NCBI GenBank assembly: GCA_041393415.1
Contig: JAWKKE010000005.1
Coordinates: 62,001-126,000 of the forward strand
Length of the DNA: 64,000 nt
Reading direction: 5' to 3'
Source: Thermoleophilia bacterium
GTDB taxonomy: Bacteria > Actinomycetota > Thermoleophilia > UBA2241
In this document: positions 35,901 through 44,444 of the stretch, one piece after another
Layout of the letters: every line of letters begins with the position of its first letter
How positions within the stretch are numbered: position 1 is the stretch's first letter
The notes under the pieces: generated by a model
The model's input: the letters and a program-made list of their open reading frames with translations, nothing else
The model's database searches: none
Told to the model about the DNA's origin: nothing
Program-made: the position numbers and the translations under genes

Positions 35901-36533
35901 TTACCTGAAGAGCGAGAGCGGCGGACGGTAGTTGCCCTTCCATCGCTTGTACACAAACTCCGCTGACGAGCGCGTGTCGCGCGCTTCTTGCACGACGTCC
36001 GCTACAGAGGCGATTGACTCCTGCGTAACGGTAGCGCCGTTCCCGAAGGTTGCGAGCATCGTCTCGGCGAGCGTGTTGCCGGCCTCCTTCATCGCCCAAC
36101 TCATGACCGCGAGGGTTGCGGTATCGGCCCTCATGTCAGCTAGCATCGCCCGGCCCTCGGCTTCGTCGGGGCCCGGCCAGCTGGGCAGAAAGTCATCCGG
36201 CTGGTCCATGAACCGAATTGTGTACATCGTGCGCTGGAAGAACGGCTGACCCTTGCCATCGACCCAGAACTTCTGATTGATGGCGAGCAGCTTCTCGCTC
36301 TGCTTGAGGACTTCGTCGACGTTCTGACGATCCTCCGGCTCACTCTGAAGATTGTCGTAGGCGAGAAGCAGTTGGTTCTCAACTGGCATCGCCTTCTTCT
36401 GGTAGCTGTGGAGCTCCTTCTCGACCGGAGTGAGCATCGAGAGCTTGCTGCCTATCTGCGGCCACGTGATCCACATGACGGCGAACACACATGCCGCCAC
36501 CACTGCCACCCTTATGAGCCACTTTCTAACCAA
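35901..36533 (-). CDS. Hypothetical single-pass membrane-anchored protein
   Basis: 210-residue protein without a recognised family. It has an N-terminal anchor (WLIRVAVVAACVFAVMWI) followed by a soluble, probably extracytoplasmic helical domain with motifs VENQLLLAYDNLQSEPEDRQNV and WPGPDEAEGRAMLADMRADT. The start is a TTG at 36533 preceded by AGGATAGG; no ATG is available. It lies between two other small membrane genes downstream of the symporter, so it may be part of the same membrane assembly. This is inferred from context only. Confidence 0.7.
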   Translation of the reverse strand: MVRKWLIRVAVVAACVFAVMWITWPQIGSKLSMLTPVEKELHSYQKKAMPVENQLLLAYDNLQSEPEDRQNVDEVLKQSEKLLAINQKFWVDGKGQPFFQRTMYTIRFMDQPDDFLPSWPGPDEAEGRAMLADMRADTATLAVMSWAMKEAGNTLAETMLATFGNGATVTQESIASVADVVQEARDTRSSAEFVYKRWKGNYRPPLSLFR

Positions 36534-36639
36534 CGTCGCGCCTATCCTCTCGTGCAGTACTACAGAGACTCGCGGCTCGTGCTCAGTGAATACTCTTGAT
36601 TCACCCGCACACGCGCGAGCTGTCTAGCGCCAGACTTGA

Positions 36640-36972
36640 TCAACCGCCAGTACCCTTGCCGCCCGTGAAGTCGATGATGACGACGGCGTACGAGTAGATG
36701 GCGGACGCCGCGATCCAGAAGTAGGTGATGATGTGATCGAGCTGGAACTGTGCCCGAGTCACGTAGCCGTCCACGAACAGACACCACAGACACCAGAAAA
36801 GAAGGAAGCCACAGTGAACGTACGCGCCGAAATCCCACCACCAGTCGCTGCTCTCGACGTGCATATAGTGACGCCAGTTACCGGTCTCCGGGTCGTAGTC
36901 GCGGAGATGCTCGAGCAGCGCGTCGTGGTCCATCTCGATGCGATGTTGAATATCGTGATGCTCTTCAGACAT
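36640..36972 (-). CDS. Small two-helix membrane protein next to the symporter
   Basis: 110-residue protein with an acidic, His-rich N-terminus (MSEEHHDIQHRIEMDHD), an aromatic segment HVESSDWWWDFGAYVH, and two membrane helices at about 51-67 (CGFLLFWCLWCLFV) and 79-101. GGAGGG precedes the ATG by six bases. It starts 16 bp after the symporter stop, so co-expression is very likely. It could be an accessory subunit of the transporter, as small helical partners exist for some symporter families, but I recognise no named family. Confidence 0.75.
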   Translation of the reverse strand: MSEEHHDIQHRIEMDHDALLEHLRDYDPETGNWRHYMHVESSDWWWDFGAYVHCGFLLFWCLWCLFVDGYVTRAQFQLDHIITYFWIAASAIYSYAVVIIDFTGGKGTGG

Positions 36973-36988
36973 TAGTTTCCCTCCTCTC

Positions 36989-38599
36989 TCAGACGTGAGT
37001 GTCGGAGTAGTCGTAGCCAGCCTCGTTCAGCGATTGGAAGTTGAACGGCTCAGGCTTGGCCAGCGTCCACGGAATGGCGATGATCGCCGACACACCCATG
37101 ACGATGATGTTCGCCCACACAACGCCCCAGAGCATGTCGAAGTCGGCGATGAAGATCCAGTAGCCCGAACCGACGAGAGCGCCGATGATCGTGCCCCAGA
37201 AGACGCCGGAACGGTTCGTGTTGCGGTGGAAGATCGCCATCCACAGCGGTACCACTGCCGAGGAGAAGAACACGCCCATGGCTTGGTACATACCAGAGAA
37301 ACTGAAGCCGATTGCTCGCCACCAGAAGGCGATGAGGAGCAGGGCAACGGCGATGATGTAGAGCATGATGCGGTTGATCGCCAAGATCTGCTTGCCGGTA
37401 GCGTTGGGCTTCAGCCAACCCTTGTAGATGTCGTTGGCGACGACGGCAGCGGTCGAGAGGATCTCGCCGGCGCCGGTCGAGATGGTGGCGCCCGTTACGG
37501 TGATGATGAAGGCAGCAAGGCCGATGTAGCCGAGCGTCATGAACGCCATCATCGGCGCCACCGCCGCGGACTCGGTGAACGTGGAGGCCACGTTGTTGTA
37601 GGGAGAGATGTACGTCTCGCCCACGACCAGACCCTTCGCGAGACCGCCGAGGCCCATCGCGGTGGTCATGGACAGCGGCACGGGGTACCAGCACCATGCA
37701 GCGGTCCAGAACGAGCGGAAGAGGTTGCGCGGGTTGTCGGAGCCGATACCGCGTGACCAGTAGGTCTGGTTACAGAGAACGGCGCCGAGGTTACCCACCG
37801 TGTTGACGATGAGGAAGCCGAGGCCGGCCGCGTTGACCCAGCTAAGGCCGTCCCACTGCGACTTCCACACAGCCACGCCCTCGCCCGGCTGCAGTTCGGG
37901 GTGAGCCAGCATCGCGTTCACGAGGCCGTCGTAGTAACCGCCGAGGCCGACGCCGGCACCGAAGCCCCAGAACACGGCCGACGTCAGGATGCCGATACAG
38001 ACGAACATGACGAGCGACATGATCGTGTCGGCGAAGATGGATGCCCAGAGTCCAGCCACCGCGACGTACGACACGAAGATCGCCATCATGACGATGCACA
38101 TGTAGTAGAAGTTCGCGCCGGTGAACTGCACCAGCATGATGGCGCCGCCGGTGACGAGCATGAGTGTGACCCACCCGCAGACGATGATGGTGATGATCGC
38201 CTGAAGAACCTGGTTCTTGCGGTCGAGCCGGAAGCGGATGTACTCCGGATAGGAGCGGTGCTCCGGCATGTCGAGACGCGTACGGCGACAGATATACGCC
38301 ATGAGCGGGAGCGGAATGGTGGCGCCGAGGCCGTACCACCAACCACCGCTAATGCCGTACGAGTAGCCGGTCCAGGAGCTCATCATGAGCGTCGCGGCCC
38401 AGATCCACGTCGCGATGATCGAGTTGTGGATCATGCCGTGGCCGATGTTACGACCACCGGCGATGAACGAGTCTGCTGTCTTACCCTTGGTGCGTCCCAG
38501 CAGTACGACCATGAGGGTGTAAATCAGCGCCTGCCCGAACATGATGGCATAACCCGTCCATCCTGGCAGTGGCGTTGTTACATCTGCTGCGAACAACAT
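36989..38599 (-). CDS. Sodium:solute symporter family transporter
   Basis: 536-residue membrane protein with about 13 hydrophobic helices, of the SSS/APC fold. Segments such as IIATWIWAATLMMSSWTGYSY, TRLDMPEHRSYPEYIRFR and TGATISTGAGEILSTAAVV resemble the urea/polyamine (DUR3-like) branch more than proline or glucose carriers; this is judged by eye. The ATG at 38599 follows a GGGGGG ribosome site. The genes upstream (carbamate kinase, carbamoyltransferase, amidase) suggest it imports their substrate, perhaps a carbamoyl-, ureido- or guanidino-compound. A hairpin separates it from arcC. Confidence 0.88.
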   Translation of the reverse strand: MLFAADVTTPLPGWTGYAIMFGQALIYTLMVVLLGRTKGKTADSFIAGGRNIGHGMIHNSIIATWIWAATLMMSSWTGYSYGISGGWWYGLGATIPLPLMAYICRRTRLDMPEHRSYPEYIRFRLDRKNQVLQAIITIIVCGWVTLMLVTGGAIMLVQFTGANFYYMCIVMMAIFVSYVAVAGLWASIFADTIMSLVMFVCIGILTSAVFWGFGAGVGLGGYYDGLVNAMLAHPELQPGEGVAVWKSQWDGLSWVNAAGLGFLIVNTVGNLGAVLCNQTYWSRGIGSDNPRNLFRSFWTAAWCWYPVPLSMTTAMGLGGLAKGLVVGETYISPYNNVASTFTESAAVAPMMAFMTLGYIGLAAFIITVTGATISTGAGEILSTAAVVANDIYKGWLKPNATGKQILAINRIMLYIIAVALLLIAFWWRAIGFSFSGMYQAMGVFFSSAVVPLWMAIFHRNTNRSGVFWGTIIGALVGSGYWIFIADFDMLWGVVWANIIVMGVSAIIAIPWTLAKPEPFNFQSLNEAGYDYSDTHV

Positions 38600-38784
38600 A
38601 CTCAAACCCCCCTTCTTGCCTTCCAACTTGTCCTCAGGCCCTCGATGAGAGCCCGAGGTGTGTGGCCCAAATGCAGGCGCTAGGCGGTCGGCACCCCGAA
38701 CTTGCGTTCGTTCCAACTCCCCCAGATGCCGGTCGTTCCTTGCGCGCGATCATGCTCCATGATCGTGTCGCATTCGGGCTGGGC

Positions 38785-38811
38785 GCCGGGGGGGCAGGAC
38801 GCCCCCCCGGC
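38785..38811 (-). terminator. GC hairpin between carbamate kinase and symporter genes
   Basis: GCCGGGGGGGC and GCCCCCCCGGC (11-bp arms, 5-base loop AGGAC) lie 16 bp after the carbamate kinase stop. There is no T-tract on the minus strand, so it could be a partial terminator or an mRNA-stabilising hairpin that sets unequal expression of the two genes. Confidence 0.55.
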
Positions 38812-38826
38812 CCTTATCACACAGTC

Positions 38827-39789
38827 TTACTTGGTGATGATCGTCCCGCACTTGCCGTCGAGTGCGTCCACGGCCTTGTCCAGCGACGTGATGATGGCAC
38901 GCTCGCCACCCCACTCGACGAACTTCATGGCCGAAGCGACCTTCGGGCCCATGCTGCCGGCGAGGAAGTGACCCTCGGAGGCGTACTGCTGCATGTCGGC
39001 GAGCTTCACTGCACCGATGGCCTGCGCGTTGTCCTTGCCGTAGTTGAGAATCGCGTTCTCAACGTCGGTGAGGACCATGAACACGTCGGCCTTGACACCC
39101 TCGGCCAGGACCTCACCCGCGCGGTCCTTGTCGATGACGGCCTCGAGACCCTGGAAGTCGCCCTTGGCGTCTTCCATGACCGGGATGCCGCCGCCGCCGG
39201 AGCAGATGACGATGACGCCGGTGTCGAGGATCTTGTTGATCGCCCGGAGCTCGGCGTTGCGCGCCGGGATCGGGGACGGCACGGTCCGGCGCCAACCCTT
39301 CTCGGCGCTCGGCTTGACGTGCTTGACCACGTAATCAGGATGGGCTTCCTTGAGGGCCTTGGCCTCTTCCTCGCTGAAGAAGTTGCCGACCGGCTTAGAA
39401 GCGTTGTCGCCCACGAACTCAGGATCGCTCGGGTCGACGACGACCTGGTTGACGCAGGCGATGACATCCATGTCGAGGCCGTGCGCACGCAGGTGCTTCT
39501 CCATCTGATTCATGAACATGTAGCCGATTTGGCCCTGGGTCATCGCGCCGACCACGTCAAGCGGCTGAGCGGGGACCTTCTCCTTACCGGCGACCTGCTG
39601 CACGTCAAGGTTGCCCGACTGCGGGCCGTTGCCGTGCGTGATGACGAGGCTGTCGCCATCCTTGAACTCGCTCACGATCTTGGCGAGGGCCTCGGCGGTG
39701 ATGCCGCAGTTCGCGAACTGCTCCTCCGCCGTGCCGGACTCGTGAGCCTGCTTGATGGCGTTGCCGCCAAGAGCTACGACTACTCTCAC
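38827..39789 (-). CDS. arcC: Carbamate kinase
   Basis: Transfers phosphate between carbamoyl phosphate and ADP, giving ATP, carbon dioxide and ammonia in the catabolic direction. It has 320 residues: VVALGGNAIKQAHE at the N-terminus, VITHGNGPQSGNL, ICSGGGGIPVM, VIDKDRAGEVLAEGVKADVFMVLTDVENA, and the late GHFLAGSMGPKVASAMKFVEWGG. GGAGGAACGAA precedes the GTG start. It follows the carbamoyltransferase gene by 29 bp, the standard pairing for energy recovery from carbamoylated substrates. Confidence 0.95.
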   Translation of the reverse strand: MRVVVALGGNAIKQAHESGTAEEQFANCGITAEALAKIVSEFKDGDSLVITHGNGPQSGNLDVQQVAGKEKVPAQPLDVVGAMTQGQIGYMFMNQMEKHLRAHGLDMDVIACVNQVVVDPSDPEFVGDNASKPVGNFFSEEEAKALKEAHPDYVVKHVKPSAEKGWRRTVPSPIPARNAELRAINKILDTGVIVICSGGGGIPVMEDAKGDFQGLEAVIDKDRAGEVLAEGVKADVFMVLTDVENAILNYGKDNAQAIGAVKLADMQQYASEGHFLAGSMGPKVASAMKFVEWGGERAIITSLDKAVDALDGKCGTIITK

Positions 39790-39818
39790 TTCGTTCCTCC
39801 GACTGTTTTCCGTACGGT

Positions 39819-40808
39819 TCAGACGCCCGGCTTGAGAAGCTCGACCATCACGCCCTTCTGCAGGTGGTAACGGTTCTCAGCCTCAGGCGACACGGCGCAC
39901 TGCGGGTGCGACGTGACTTCCTCGGTGATCTCGAAGCCGCGATACATCGGCTGGCAATGCATGACCATGGCGTTCGGGGCGAGCTTGAGGAGGTCCAGGT
40001 TGACCTGGTACGGAAGGAAGATCTCGCGGATCTCGTTCGCCTTCTCCTTCTCGGCCGGCACGTCGTAGGCGATCCAGCTGTCGGTGTAGATGACGTCTGC
40101 GTCCTTGGCGGCCGCAATCGGATCGTTGGTGAACGTGATGGTGGCGCCGGTCTGCTTGGCACGCTTCTGCGCCTCGTCGACCCAACGCTGATCCGGCATA
40201 CCGAAGTTCAGGTCCTGGAGGAGCTGATGCTTCGAGTAGTCCGGCGTCGCAAGGACGAAGTTCATGCCGACGCTAGCGGCGGCGATGAGCCAGTCCTGGC
40301 AGGTGTTGCCCGTGCCCTCGCCCATGTAGGCGACCTTGAGGCCCTCAAGCTTGCCCTTGTGCTCAAGGATGGTGAAGAGGTCGGTGAGCTGCTGGACCGG
40401 GTGAGCCATGTCGCTCATGCCGTTGATCAGCGGGATGTCCATGGCAGCGCCGAGCTTGGCGATGGTCTCGTGGCTGTAGGTACGAGCCATCACGAGATCG
40501 CACATGCTCTCGAGCACGTTGGCTTGGTCGCGGACGTCTTCCTTGAAGATGATGTCAGCGGCGTTCGGCGGGTACGCCTTCAGGGTGATGACGCCGCCGC
40601 CGAGGGCCTGGAAGCCGGTCTCGAAGGAGACGCGGGTGCGCAGCGAGGGGCGCTCCCAGACGGTCGCGAGGACTTGGTTGTTCTGGAAGAAGGTCGGCTT
40701 GTAGCCGTCCTTCAGCATGAAGTCCTTGATGATCGTCGCCGTCGAGAAATACTTCCAGATGTCATCGATCGACACGCTGTGCATCGACTCCAGAGTCTTT
40801 GTTGCCAT
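39819..40808 (-). CDS. Carbamoyltransferase of the ornithine/putrescine transcarbamylase superfamily, atypical motif
   Basis: 329-residue enzyme expected to split a carbamoyl-amine with phosphate into carbamoyl phosphate plus amine, or the reverse. The carbamoyl phosphate site is present: SLRTR at 55-59 and HPVQ at 136-139. The substrate motif, HCLP in ornithine and putrescine enzymes, is HCQP at 284-287 followed by MYRGFEIT, and the usual SMG loop after DxW is replaced (DSWIAYDVPAEKEK). Substrate is therefore probably not ornithine. AGGAGG precedes the ATG at 40808. Carbamate kinase follows, pointing to a catabolic role. Confidence 0.88.
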   Translation of the reverse strand: MATKTLESMHSVSIDDIWKYFSTATIIKDFMLKDGYKPTFFQNNQVLATVWERPSLRTRVSFETGFQALGGGVITLKAYPPNAADIIFKEDVRDQANVLESMCDLVMARTYSHETIAKLGAAMDIPLINGMSDMAHPVQQLTDLFTILEHKGKLEGLKVAYMGEGTGNTCQDWLIAAASVGMNFVLATPDYSKHQLLQDLNFGMPDQRWVDEAQKRAKQTGATITFTNDPIAAAKDADVIYTDSWIAYDVPAEKEKANEIREIFLPYQVNLDLLKLAPNAMVMHCQPMYRGFEITEEVTSHPQCAVSPEAENRYHLQKGVMVELLKPGV

Positions 40809-40870
40809 TCTGTAGTGCCTCCTTTGGTACTTGACCTTCGTTTTCCGAATCACTTACTTGCTGAGAACGT

Positions 40871-40904
40871 CATCACCCGCGAGCACGAAGGCCCGCGGGT
40901 GATG
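40871..40904 (-). terminator. Hairpin between the amidase and carbamoyltransferase genes
   Basis: Arms CATCACCCGCG (40871-40881) and CGCGGGTGATG (40894-40904) pair perfectly over a 12-base loop, 20 bp after the amidase stop. No T-tract follows on the minus strand. As with the hairpin at 38.8 kb, it may tune expression of downstream genes rather than end transcription. Confidence 0.5.
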
Positions 40905-40923
40905 ACTGTGGTGAAGCTGCTTC

Positions 40924-42000
40924 TTAGCGGACGCAGTCCTTGTAGTAGTCGCCCCAGAAGCGATCCATGGCCTCGCGCATGACGGCGCGGGACTTGTACA
41001 TATCCCACTCGGGATCCTCGGCGATCTGAGGATGACGCGGGTAGGTGATGTCGCGCTTGAAGTAGTCGAAGAGACCACCCTTGAAGCTGTTGAGACCGTT
41101 GTGGGTCGGCATCGACTGACGGTAGTGGCGCACAGCCTCGATGTCGATCGTGGTCTGCATCGTGCTCTCGACGCCGGCCAGCGGGCAGCGGCAGAGGAGA
41201 CGACCCTCGAAGTCGCTGATCAGCGAGCCGCCCTGCATGCCGTACGGCGGCATCTGGATCGGGGACCAGCCGGAGTGCGGAGCGAGGGTGTAGCACATGT
41301 TGGTGACGCTGCACCAACGGTTCTGCAGCTCATAGTACTCGAGCGGCGGGATGACCCACGGGTCCATGAGGAGCTCGGGGTGATAGATACACTCGGCGCC
41401 GTTGAAGGCGAGCTGACGGCCACCCTCAGGGGTCATACCGTCGTTGCAGATCATGGAGCCCCAGTTACCGATGCTCGTCTTGGCGACGGGGTAATAGGGA
41501 TACTTGTTGAGGTCCCAACCGATGTCGATCAGGTCGTACGGGCTCGGCCAGTACTCATCCGGGATCCACGGGTTGCACTTGTGGTAACGAAGGACGACCT
41601 CGCCCTTGTCATCCTGGATGATGGCGGTGTCGAAGGAGGTCTTCGGGAACTCCGGCACCGTGGAGCCCATGCCGTACATGACGTAGACGTCGTACTCCTT
41701 GCACCACTTGCCGATTTCCTCGGTGATCGGACCGGGGATCTCCTCGGAGGCACGCAGAGCCTCTTCCATCGAGCCGGCCGGATAACCGTTGGCGGCGTAC
41801 TCAGGATAGGCGATGACCTTGATCTGCTTCGCGTAGTCGGTGCAGGACGCATCAGCGATGTAGCTGTACTGCTCGTACGTGAAGTCGAAGTAGTCCTTCA
41901 TCCGCTTGAGGTTGCGCGCGGTGGCCTCGGGGCCGACGTGCAGCTCAACCGGGCTGTACTGAATACCGCAACACATGTAACGAGAAATCAAGTCACCCAT
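40924..42000 (-). CDS. Nitrilase-superfamily amidohydrolase, aliphatic amidase-like length
   Basis: 358-residue C-N hydrolase. The Glu-Lys-Cys triad is visible: Glu67 in IAYPEYAANG, Lys141 in RYHKCNPW, and Cys185 in SMICNDGMTPE. Length and the early YPxYxxxGY region resemble aliphatic amidase/formamidase more than N-carbamoylputrescine amidase (about 290 residues). Many Trp/Tyr/Cys residues mark the active-site surroundings. GGAG five bases upstream supports the ATG at 42000; a GTG at 42006 is possible. It is the first gene of the set amidase, carbamoyltransferase, carbamate kinase, symporter. It likely hydrolyses an amide linked to that pathway. Confidence 0.85.
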   Translation of the reverse strand: MGDLISRYMCCGIQYSPVELHVGPEATARNLKRMKDYFDFTYEQYSYIADASCTDYAKQIKVIAYPEYAANGYPAGSMEEALRASEEIPGPITEEIGKWCKEYDVYVMYGMGSTVPEFPKTSFDTAIIQDDKGEVVLRYHKCNPWIPDEYWPSPYDLIDIGWDLNKYPYYPVAKTSIGNWGSMICNDGMTPEGGRQLAFNGAECIYHPELLMDPWVIPPLEYYELQNRWCSVTNMCYTLAPHSGWSPIQMPPYGMQGGSLISDFEGRLLCRCPLAGVESTMQTTIDIEAVRHYRQSMPTHNGLNSFKGGLFDYFKRDITYPRHPQIAEDPEWDMYKSRAVMREAMDRFWGDYYKDCVR

Positions 42001-42548
42001 GTTCACTCCAGCTCGCGTTTGTCACAGACATTGGCGGAGGCGGCGAAATGCCTCTGCCCATTACAGCCAGAACGTACAGTTACGGCTTCCTGCGGAAACC
42101 ACCCCCCTTCTGTTCCGTGAGGAACTCGGACGAGAGGCGCTGAGCCTCCGGGCCGAGAGTGCCGCCGTCTAGTAGGTCGCGACTCGGTTGCACGTGGGGG
42201 CGCTGTAACCCCGATACGTGGCGGGTCGCCGGCGGGATCGACGGGATGCACGAGACGTCGGAGACCGCGTTGGGGAGAAAACTGCGGACGCTCGTGACTG
42301 AGGCGGGGAGGTACGTGGCGGCTCGCCCGCGTGCTACCGACGCGGGAGCTCCCGTGCATGAAGCAACGGAGCCGGCGCCGTGCGACGCGAATGGGGTGCG
42401 ACGTGCTGCCATCGGAAAGCGTGACCACCCGGTCGAGGCGACCTGGGCGAGACCCGCTAGCGATGAGCGACTTGCACAGAGTGTCTCCCCCCCGCGCGCA
42501 AGCCGTGCAATGACGAGCCGTGTCATGGTTCGTATCCTTCTACATTTC
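42001..42548. other. Long intergenic region, likely leader/promoter of the carbamoyl cluster
   Basis: No convincing gene lies in these 548 bp. On the minus strand one frame (ATG 42526 to stop 42080, 148 codons) begins after AAGGATACGAACC and ends in LLDGGTLGPEAQRLSSEFLT, which reads almost protein-like, but its middle is Ser/Arg/Pro-rich and matches nothing known. The segment just upstream of the amidase gene is rich in short complementary stretches, so a structured mRNA leader is possible. I looked for guanidine (ykkC-type) and glycine riboswitch signatures and did not find a clear match. Confidence 0.4.
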
Positions 42549-43433
42549 CTACCAAAAGGCAAGAGACCGAGCGCTGTTGACGGGTCGCTCATAGAGCTCG
42601 GGCCGACGGTGCCGAAGAGCCGGGATTTGCGCTCGACGCTGAGCGACGACAGCCGGGTCGAGCTCGGCCAAAACGATGCCGTCGCCCTCGGGCAATTCAC
42701 CGAGAACAGCGCCCCAGGGATCGACCACGAGGCTGTGGCCGTGCATCGGCCAGGCGGCCGCGTGTCCGTGCTGCGCGGCCGCCACCACGTAGGCTCCATT
42801 TTCTATCGCGCGCGCGCGAAGGAGAACTTCCCAGTGCGCGCGTCCCGTCGCCGCGGCGAATGCCGCCGGGACGACGAAGAGATCGGCACCGACCGCGGCG
42901 AGGGCTCGGTATAGCTCCGGAAAACGCACGTCATAGCAGATCGAGAGACCGAGCGTGAAGCCGTGGCCGGGAACACTGACGAGCTCGTCGCCGGCGACGA
43001 TCGTAGCCGACTCGCGCACCGCCACCTCGGAGCCCACGGCGACGTCGAAGAGGTGCGTCTTGCGATATGTCGCTACGAGCTCGCCGCCGCGGTCGAAGAG
43101 GCAACTCGTGTTGCTCAAGTGCGGGGCCCCCGGCGCCAACTCCTGCCGGTCCTCGACGATGCTCCCCGCATGGAGAACGATGCCGTGTTCCCGCGCTTTC
43201 GCCGCCAGCACAGCGGTCGTCGGTCCCGGGATCGACTCGGCCGCCGCGGCGAAGCTCTCCGGCGGCCCGATGTAGGTGAAGCACTCCGGCAGCACAACAA
43301 GACTTGCACCCGCCGCAGCCGCCTCGTCGATGAGGCGAAGAGCACGGTCCAGATTGTCGTCCTTGACCGTGCCCACGCGCAACTGAACCGCCGCGACACG
43401 CAAGCGGCGCGACTCCTCAGCGCCGTCTACCAC
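42549..43433 (-). CDS. Nitrilase-family hydrolase (Nit/omega-amidase-like)
   Basis: 294-residue C-N hydrolase of the NIT1/NIT2 type. The triad is Glu50 in VVLPECFTYIGP, Lys125 in TYRKTHLFD and Cys166 in LSICYDVRFPEL. Relatives are deaminated-glutathione amidase, omega-amidase and N-carbamoylputrescine amidase; the FPELYRALA continuation is closest to NIT-type enzymes. The GTG start overlaps the upstream deoxyhypusine-synthase-like gene by 7 bp, so it is translated with it. Context with speA makes a role in agmatine or carbamoylputrescine turnover possible but unproven. Confidence 0.85.
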   Translation of the reverse strand: MVDGAEESRRLRVAAVQLRVGTVKDDNLDRALRLIDEAAAAGASLVVLPECFTYIGPPESFAAAAESIPGPTTAVLAAKAREHGIVLHAGSIVEDRQELAPGAPHLSNTSCLFDRGGELVATYRKTHLFDVAVGSEVAVRESATIVAGDELVSVPGHGFTLGLSICYDVRFPELYRALAAVGADLFVVPAAFAAATGRAHWEVLLRARAIENGAYVVAAAQHGHAAAWPMHGHSLVVDPWGAVLGELPEGDGIVLAELDPAVVAQRRAQIPALRHRRPELYERPVNSARSLAFW

Positions 43434-44401
43434 CCGAGAAGGTACGCGAAGACGAGCGGTGCCACGATCGTCGCATCGGACTCAATGATGAAGCGCGGCG
43501 TGTCCGGCGAGAGCTTGCCCCAGGTAATCTTCTCGTTGGGGACCGCGCCGGAGTAGGAGCCGTAGCTCGTCGTCGAGTCCGAGATCTGACAGAAGTAGCC
43601 CCACAGCGGAGTCGGCCGCTCGAGGTCCTGCTCGAGCATCGGCACCACGCAGATCGGAAAGTCGCCGGCGATGCCGCCGCCGATTTGGAAGAAACCGATG
43701 GAGCTCGTCTTCGACGTCTCCGTATACCAGTCAGCCAACCGGATCATCGTCTGGATGCCGTGGTTGACGACATCGACGCGCGAAAGCCGGCCGTCGATGT
43801 TGGCGGCGGCGTACATGTTGCCGAGTGTCGAATCTTCCCAGCCGGGCGTGAAGATCGGCAAGTTCTTCTCCATGGCGGCGATCATCCAGGAGTCTTTGGG
43901 ATCGATCTGGAAGTGATCGGCGAGAACACCGGTGCGCAGCAACTGCCACAAGTAGTAGTGCGGCGGGTGCGTCTCACCGGCGTCGTCGGCCTTCTTCCAC
44001 TCCTTATTGATCGCCGCCTCGATGCGGCGCATCGCTTCGTCCTCGGGGATACACGTGTCGGTGACACGGTTCATGCCGCGATCGTGCAACGCAACCTCAT
44101 CCGCGGACGACAGCATCCGCCAGTCGGGGATACGCTCGTAGAAGTCGTGCGCCACCAGATTGAAGATGTCCTCTTCGAGGTTAGCGCCGGTACAGGTGAT
44201 GGCGTGGATCTTGTCTTGGCGGATCATCTCGGCCAACGACTTGCCCAACTCGGCCGTCGACATAGCCCCGGCAATCGTCACGAACATCTTGCCGCCCTTG
44301 GCGAGGTGGTCTTCCCAAGCTTCGGCAGCATCGATGACCGTCGCCGCGTTGAAGTGCTTGAAATGCTCGAGCATGAACTCCGTGATTGGTCCGCGTGTCA
44401 T
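43427..44401 (-). CDS. Deoxyhypusine synthase-like protein (probable homospermidine/aminobutyl transferase)
   Basis: 324-residue NAD-dependent protein of the deoxyhypusine synthase fold. In eukaryotes the catalytic Lys lies in a WGK motif; here it is Lys296 in ITWGKLSPDT, followed by the family ending SDATIVAPLVFAYLL. The N-terminal TIAGAMSTAELGKSLAEMI and TCTGANLEEDIFNLV are also typical. Bacteria lack eIF5A, and bacterial members are thought to move an aminobutyl group from spermidine to putrescine or a related amine. It follows speA after 43 bp, which supports polyamine synthesis. Confidence 0.9.
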   Translation of the reverse strand: MTRGPITEFMLEHFKHFNAATVIDAAEAWEDHLAKGGKMFVTIAGAMSTAELGKSLAEMIRQDKIHAITCTGANLEEDIFNLVAHDFYERIPDWRMLSSADEVALHDRGMNRVTDTCIPEDEAMRRIEAAINKEWKKADDAGETHPPHYYLWQLLRTGVLADHFQIDPKDSWMIAAMEKNLPIFTPGWEDSTLGNMYAAANIDGRLSRVDVVNHGIQTMIRLADWYTETSKTSSIGFFQIGGGIAGDFPICVVPMLEQDLERPTPLWGYFCQISDSTTSYGSYSGAVPNEKITWGKLSPDTPRFIIESDATIVAPLVFAYLLGW

Positions 44402-44444
44402 CGTCGCCCCCTCTGAGCGCGCCCCGAACGGCGCCTCGTCGCCG

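Noticed and set aside
42001..42548. Guanidine-I, guanidine-II or glycine riboswitch
   Set aside because: No full set of consensus blocks could be found on either strand; only isolated short resemblances.
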